Source: Flabesymbios commensalis (taxonomy: Eukaryota > Annelida > Polychaeta > Terebellida > Flabelligeridae). From it: 64,000 nt of DNA. The notes beneath the pieces are model-generated. The model was given only the letters and a program-made list of their open reading frames with translations, ran no database searches and had not been told where the DNA came from. How positions within the stretch are numbered: position 1 is the first letter of the stretch; each line of letters opens with the position of its first letter. This document shows positions 58,440-64,000 of this stretch, one piece after another. The position numbers and the translations under genes are program-made. Where the stretch lies: positions 80,552,916 through 80,616,915 of the forward strand of contig OZ024903.1 in NCBI GenBank assembly GCA_964017125.1. The letters are read 5' to 3'.

Positions 58440-60605
58440 TGAAAAATAATAAAAATAAATAATATTTTTTTTTTTTTAAATCATGTCATTTTGGGGGGAA
58501 CACTCAGTCCATACAGTGTATTGTGATTTAAATTGGCTGGCTAAACAAATAAAAATAATAAAAATAAATAATATTTTTTTTTAAAAAAAATCATGTCATT
58601 TTGGGGGGAACACTCAGTCCATACAGTGTATTGTGATTTAAATTGGCTGGCTAAGCGAATAAAAATAATAAAAAATAAATAATAATTTTTTTTTTAATTT
58701 TTTTTTTCAAAAAATCATGTCATTTTGGGGGGAACACTCAGTCCACATAGTGTATTGTGATAGGCCTATTGATAGGCTGAATTAAAAAAAAATATAAAAA
58801 AAAAATTAGGTCATCATTTTTGTTTCAAAAATCATGTCTTATTGGGGGGAACACTCAGTCCATACAGTGTATTGTGATATAAATTGGCTGGTTAAACAAA
58901 TAAAAATAATAATAAAAAATAATAATTTTTTTCAATTATTTTTTCATAAAATCATGTCATAATAATAATTTTTTTTCAATTTTTTTTTTCAAAAAATCAT
59001 GTCATTTTGGGGGGAACACTCAGTCCACATAGTGTATTGTGATAGGCCTATTGATAGGCTGAATTAAAAAAAAATATAAAAAAAAAATTAGGTCATCATT
59101 TTTGTTTCAAAAATCATGTCATTTTGGGGGGAACACTCAGTCCATACAGTGTATTGTGATTTAAATTGGCTGGCTAAGCGAATAAAAATAATAAAAAATA
59201 AATAATAATTTTTTTTTTAATTTTTTTTTTCAAAAAATCATGTCATTTTGGGGGGAACACTCAGTCCACATAGTGTATTGTGATAGGCCTATTGATAGGC
59301 TGAATTAAAAAAAAATATAAAAAAAAAATTAGGTCATCATTTTTGTTTCAAAAATCATGTCTTATTGGGGGGAACACTCAGTCCATACAGTGTATTGTGA
59401 TATAAATTGGCTGGTTAAACAAATAAAAATAATAATAAAAAATAATAATTTTTTTCAATTATTTTTTCATAAAATCATGTCATAATAATAATTTTTTTTC
59501 AATTTTTTTTTTCAAAAAATCATGTCATTTTGGGGGGAACACTCAGTCCACATAGTGTATTGTGATAGGCCTATTGATAGGCTGAATTAAAAAAAAATAT
59601 AAAAAAAAAATTAGGTCATCATTTTTGTTTCAAAAATCATGTCTTATTGGGGGGAACACTCAGTCCATACAGTGTATTGTGATATAAATTGGCTGGTTAA
59701 ACAAATAAAAATAATAATAAAAAATAATAATTTTTTTCAATTATTTTTTCATAAAATCATGTCATAATAATAATTTTTTTTCAATTTTTTTTTTCAAAAA
59801 ATCATGTCATTTTGGGGGGAACACTCAGTCCACATAGTGTATTGTGATAGGCCTATTGATAGGCTGAATTAAAAAAAAATATAAAAAAAAAATTAGGTCA
59901 TCATTTTTGTTTCAAAAATCATGTCTTATTGGGGGGAACACTCAGTCCATACAGTGTATTGTGATTTAAATTGGCTGGCTAAACAAATAAAAATAATAAA
60001 AATAAATAATAATTTTTTTTCAAAAAATCATGTCATTTTGGGGGGAACACTCAGTCCATACAGTGTATTGTGATTTAAATTGGCTGGCTAAGCGAATAAA
60101 AATAATAAAAAATAAATAATAATTTTTTTCAATTTTTTTTTTCAAAAAATCATGTCATTTTGGGGGGAACACTCAGTCCACATAGTGTATTGTGATAGGC
60201 CTATTGATAGGCTGAATTATAAAAAAATATTAAAAAAAAATTAGGTCATCATTTTTGTTTCAAAAATCATGTCTTATTGGGGGGAACACTCAGTCCATAC
60301 AGTGTATTGTGATATAAATTGGCTGGTTAAACAAATAAAAATAATAATAAAAAATAATAATTTTTTTCAATTATTTTTTCATAAAATCATGTCATTTTGG
60401 GGGGGAACACTCAGTCCATACAGTGTATTGTGATTTAAATTGGCTGGCTAAACAAATAAAAATAATAAAAATAAATAATAATTTTTTTTAAAAAAATCAT
60501 GTCATTTTGGGGGGAACACTCAGTCCATACAGTGTATTGTGATTTAAATTGACTGGCTAAACAAATAAAAAATCAGCCCATTTTTGGGGGGAACACTCAG
60601 TCCTA
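58440..60605. repeat. AT-rich satellite array with higher-order units
   Basis: Basic ~110-125-bp unit: ATCATGTCATTTTGGGGGGA, ACACTCAGTCCATACAGTGT, then ATTGTGATTTAAATTGGCTG and AT-rich filler. At least two types alternate: one with CCATACAG...TTGGCTGG, one with CCACATAG...ATAGGCCTATTGATAGGC. Together they form a ~280-bp higher-order repeat whose copies near 58,723, 59,003, 59,525 and 59,806 look almost identical. Confidence 0.95.
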
Positions 60606-60710
60606 TAACTATAAGCCTGCCCTTGTCTAGTCCTGGCCTAACGTTAGCCTACTCTACCTGGCAGAGGCTTATAACAAAATAATAACAATTATTCTAGGTC
60701 TAGGCCTAAC

Positions 60711-60900
60711 CTTTCATCTCGTACTGTCCTTTCTCCAGCGATTTCCGTATGGACCTCCTCTGATTTTTGATGTACCAGCCTGGGTAGGCAGGCCTACCAC
60801 TTTCTAGATATTGTGCAATGGCATCCATCCTTTCCAATTCAACTTTACTCTCATCATCGTCAATAGCATTAGATAGAACTTGCTCTGTTTGTTGATCCAT
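60711..60900 (-). CDS. short ORF, possible N-terminal exon of an integrase-type transposase
   Basis: From ATG at 60,900 (context AAAG-ATG-G) the frame gives MDQQTEQVLSNAIDDDESKV, then ERMDAIAQYLESGRPAYPG and WYIKNQRRSIRKSLEKGQY, and closes after EMKG at 60,706. It is strongly protein-like in composition, unlike its neighbours. The pattern I-x2-YL-x2-G-x2-YP...K-N-x-RR-x-IR resembles the segment before the zinc-binding domain in GIN1/Ginger-type integrases. That likeness is from memory and could be chance. A GTTAGG following AAAG at 60,711 could be a weak splice donor. An alternative is a small host exon. Confidence 0.4.
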
Positions 60901-61159
60901 CTTTATTTTATTGATTTCCGACTTAGTATATCTATAGACTATATACCAGTTAAGATTCGAATAAAAATAAAGGCGATATAAGCTTGTAAAATGGTCCGTT
61001 CTGTTTGAAAACAACGTAAGGAATAAATATAGGAGGGAACACTGAGCACAGGCTTAGACCGGAAGTAAACATTGCCGTAACCACGAGTAACACGCATGCG
61101 CACCGACCCCAGGGGGAATGAATTTTGGGGGGAACCCTGAGCACATCACACCGGTGCTG

Positions 61160-61770
61160 GTCTAAAATTAGCACTGATCGGCCTTATTTATCGTCCATTA
61201 TGATTTAAGAAATTTGACACATACAATCACAAGATTTGGAGGTAGAGCAAGGTGCCCTAAGTTCGATTGAATCCTAACTAAGTTCGATCATTATTTGATT
61301 TTGCCTTTTCAGGCTTTGGAGGCCAGCAAACTTCCACTGTCTGTCACCCTGTGCTGTGGTCTGTGCCTGTGCCGTGGGATTTACCTGAAAATTAAACATA
61401 CTGGAAATTACATAGCCTCATAGAAGACATAGGGCCTAACGTTAAGTACCGAAAAAACGTGAATGGGCGATAACATAGGCTAGCACTTGTTTAGAATTAT
61501 AAAAATCAGCATAGTAAAAAGAAATTTTATTTTGCTTGACATCATAATATTATGAAAATAGTTTTTTTGGTCTTTTTATTGTTTTCCATAGCATTTATAA
61601 CATCAGAAAGAAGTTCATATTTCAAATGAAATACATTTCTTTCTCAAACAAATACTTTTTCGTGACCATTATGGTTTGAGGCATTGCTCAAAAACCGTCC
61701 AATAGTGTTTAGCAGTGTTTAGCATTCAAGCTCTAAGCGCTGGTGGTGATGCTCGAACTTAGGAACGATT
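61160..61770. other. no recognisable feature
   Basis: AT-rich sequence between two mobile elements; no protein-like frame or repeat end seen. Confidence 0.4.
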
Positions 61771-62022
61771 TTAAAGCTGCATAACTGTTTTGTTTATTTC
61801 AATTAAAATAACCTAAAACGTACAAAACAATCATTGCTATTGTTTTAAAGGCCTTATAAATGCACTAAAACTGGGTAAATGTAGCGGAATTAGTTCACCA
61901 TGCGGTACACCATCAAGTATTATTAAGTAGTGATTCGGTGTGTGTACAATATTCATGTAATAACGGTGAGGTTATGGGCCAATATAATGTTACATTGGCC
62001 AGCACGAAACTACCCCCTTAAT

Positions 62023-62130
62023 AGCAAACACATACGTTGAACTAAATTGGCATAATGTTGGGCCAGTACCGCAGACGATGGGGCGACATTATTCCGCCAT
62101 TGGATCAATGCCTCGTATTAGCTGAGATAC
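62023..62130. mobile_element. family A palindromic MITE nested in the TTAA element
   Basis: AGCAAACACATACGTTGAAC / GGATCAATGCCTCGTATTAG around GTACCGCAGACGATGGG. Nesting shows it inserted after the 1.39-kb element. Confidence 0.8.
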
Positions 62131-62450
62131 AAAGCCCTCATAACAAGCCGCAGATCTAGATGTTGGATACTGGGTCAAATCGGTTACAGTAAAGTCTGAT
62201 GTTTCTGAATATTATTTCATTTTACCGCATAGCGCGATGTATATCACTGTATGTGATGATTTACGATAAAATAAAATAAAGTCTGATATTGTCTAGTAGC
62301 ATTTTGCCTATATTTTGATATACCTAATAAAAAAATGCAAATGTTTTTCAAGAAAATCACGAAAATCCAAAGAGCGAAAACGATGATTTACATCACTGAA
62401 TTTGATGTCAATTCCGAGTACAATTTCTCATGGTCTGGGGAGAGCGTCTT

Positions 62451-62681
62451 AGGGGGCCACCATTAGATTCCCAGGGGGGGGGGGGGGCAGGAGTATTTGT
62501 CACGGGCAAATTATTTATTTCAATCGGGCTCAGCAGCGCGCTGAAAATTTCACATTTTGTTACATGTTTATATGGAACAGTTCTTGAAGTAAATTATTTA
62601 TTTCACGCAGAGTCCGCCCGAAATTAGTTATTTTAAAACTACTCCTGCCCCCCCCCCCTGAGAATCTGATGGTGGCCCCCT
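62451..62681. mobile_element. palindromic element with G-run ends, nested
   Basis: AGGGGGCCACCATTAGATTC then a G14 run and CAGGAGTA, mirrored by TACTCCTG, a C10 run and AATCTGATGGTGGCCCCCT. The middle contains AAATTATTTATTTCA twice as direct repeats. 231 bp. Confidence 0.85.
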
Positions 62682-63169
62682 CAATGGCGGGCCAAAGGCT
62701 CTGATGCTGGCCCAAACTTAAAAGCACCATACCGAAAGAGTTCTATTTTTCAAGTGAGTGACATTCTCCATACTGGTACTGATATTAAACATGACATTAC
62801 ATGCAGATATCATCCATATCACACAAAGTAATAACTTCTAGATATGTCTAACTGATATGAGACAATACACGTTGTACTGTGAAATGTATCTATGATCACC
62901 TAAAACAAGCAATAATTTTAAGAGTCTTCCTCTCCTTCTTCTATGATGACCGTTATCTGCCACTTGGTACTTTTAATGTCCTGATTATATAGACAGTATG
63001 TCTTACTCCGCTGTGAACCAGTTAGTTTTGGTGGGGCAACAATTAAAAAAAAAAAAACTTAAATCCTTAATACCTCAGTAACAGGAGCAGTAAAATAAAA
63101 AAATAAAACACCATTCTCCATGGATTAATCGTTTGAATAAAATAAACAAAACAGTTATGCAGCTTTAAT

Positions 63170-64000
63170 CACCTGTGCCTAAGACTAAGTTCGATTTTTG
63201 TTCAAATCAACTTTATCCAGAAAATATTTAATTGTCATTATCTCTACTTATTTTTAATCAAAATGTTTTTAGCTTATGTCTCTTTAAGGAAAACACTTTT
63301 TGATGTCCAATCTCCATGTTTTAATAGCTTCGAGGTGATTATATTTCAGGGAAAAGGTTTTAAAAATGGTTTTACATACAGATTACTAAAATTCATAGTT
63401 GGTAAAAAGCTGAAATAATGAAAACATATTGATTTCCTAAATTTTTAATCTTTCTGCCTGATTGTTACTGAATCCAAGTGAATAAATTAACTAAACTATG
63501 GTCCAAACTGTGTAACTGAAGCCACACCTATGTTTTTAAGTAATTTTGTGTGGCTGGTCACCTCTTAGACTATGCAGGCCTATAATATCCTAATAACATG
63601 TAAACATATCACGGCTAGTCAATTAGACATGGCATTGCTGCACTATCATGACTATACTCTAAATCGTTCTTTTCCTTACACATCAAAGGTTGAAAACACA
63701 TAGTCTAGGGTCTTCTTTCTCAGAGACGCTTATTTTATGACATTTTTCAACACCTCATGTCAACAAATGTGATCGACTTCCCCTTAGAGCTACATGTAAT
63801 TGTATAGCAACAAGCCGGTTTTTTAGCAAATGGCGGCCATTTTGGGCGGCCATCTTGGATTTTTTGTTCAAAATGTGGCATCGCCATAGCAACCATTGCA
63901 TAGCCAAGGACAAACTAAAATAAAATTTACATTTTTATATAGTTTTAAAAAGTTACTGGCTAGTTACAATAACAGGTATATGTTAGATCGTGGATTTTTC
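63170..64000. other. no gene recognised; GGCGGCCATTTT motif near the end
   Basis: AT-rich. At 63,832-63,860 AAATGGCGGCCATTTTGG is followed by GCGGCCATCTTGGA, a locally duplicated GGCCAT motif. No ends or ORF. Confidence 0.4.

Larger units (their letters stand above)
55855..61154 (-). mobile_element. probable 5.3-kb DNA transposon with GGTTCCCCC-bearing inverted ends and internal satellites
   Basis: The left end reads CCGGTGTCGTATTCTGAAGG, TTCCCCC, then TTCCCC and TGCGCATGCGCC. The right end, on the other strand, reads CCGGTGTGATGTGCTCAGGG, TTCCCCCC, then TTCCCCC and TGCGCATGCG. This gives ~70-base imperfect inverted termini. Inside are a minus-strand ORF near the right end, further minus-strand open frames at 58.2-58.4 kb, and two satellite blocks. 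No unambiguous target duplication was found, so exact ends are provisional. An integrase-type (Ginger/GIN-like) transposase is one possibility; the superfamily is not established. Confidence 0.5.
61775..63164. mobile_element. TTAA-flanked DNA element, 1.39 kb, non-autonomous
   Basis: TTAA at 61,771-61,774 and 63,165-63,168. Ends AGCTGCATAACTGTTTTGTT and AACAAAACAGTTATGCAGCT are perfect inverted repeats continuing with TATTT/AAATA. No transposase ORF. The interior hosts a family A MITE and the palindromic element at 62,451-62,681. Confidence 0.85.

Overview
The window is nuclear DNA from an animal, most likely a marine invertebrate. The evidence is a split gene with clean GT-AG introns encoding a gelsolin-family actin-binding protein, a LINE with an AP-endonuclease/reverse-transcriptase layout, tRNA-derived SINEs, long microsatellites, and a very high load of short palindromic DNA transposons. 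I cannot name the species. Nothing bacterial or organellar is present, and there is no operon, CRISPR array or convincing functional tRNA/rRNA gene. Most small open frames are chance frames or read through repeats.

Layout. 2.5-6.9 kb: the 5' coding part of a gelsolin/villin/CapG-like gene on the minus strand (four exons; the 3' part lies beyond the left edge). Its introns are packed with TTAA-flanked foldback elements. 7-24 kb: repeat-rich DNA without a recognisable host exon, holding a dimeric tRNA-SINE with perfect target-site duplications (8.87-9.18 kb), many palindromic MITEs, an (AATG)n tract and a three-copy tandem duplication. 24.6-30.5 kb: a nearly full-length but frameshifted LINE on the minus strand, split at 27,008-29,591 by a 2.6-kb foldback-type DNA element with long inverted termini. 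Removing that element and one duplicated target copy restores the LINE reading frame. The LINE N-terminus carries a membrane-like segment followed by a 2A-like NPGP motif. 31-49 kb: dense MITE territory plus microsatellites. 49.5-52.5 kb: nothing recognised. 52.7-53.8 kb: a second intact SINE and the 3' tail of another LINE. 53.9-55.5 kb: an element with TTA target duplications and a ~1-kb minisatellite inside. 55.86-61.15 kb: a probable 5.3-kb DNA transposon whose ends share a CCGGTGT...GGTTCCCCC...GCGCATGCG arrangement. It contains a short ORF weakly resembling the N-terminal side of integrase-type transposases, and large satellite arrays that appear to derive from its own terminal sequence. 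61.8-63.2 kb: a TTAA-flanked element with another palindromic element nested inside.

Main themes. At least three families of tiny palindromic elements account for most of the structure between the larger features. Family A is ~110 bp with a CGTCGTAGACG-like centre. Family B is 220-250 bp, TTAA-flanked, with TTAACCCTT ends and a central hairpin. Family C is ~80 bp with CAGTAACTGCT arms. In family B the hairpin arms differ between subfamilies, while the loop keeps a GCG-NN-AGC core. All calls were made by eye; no database search, folding or gene prediction was run.
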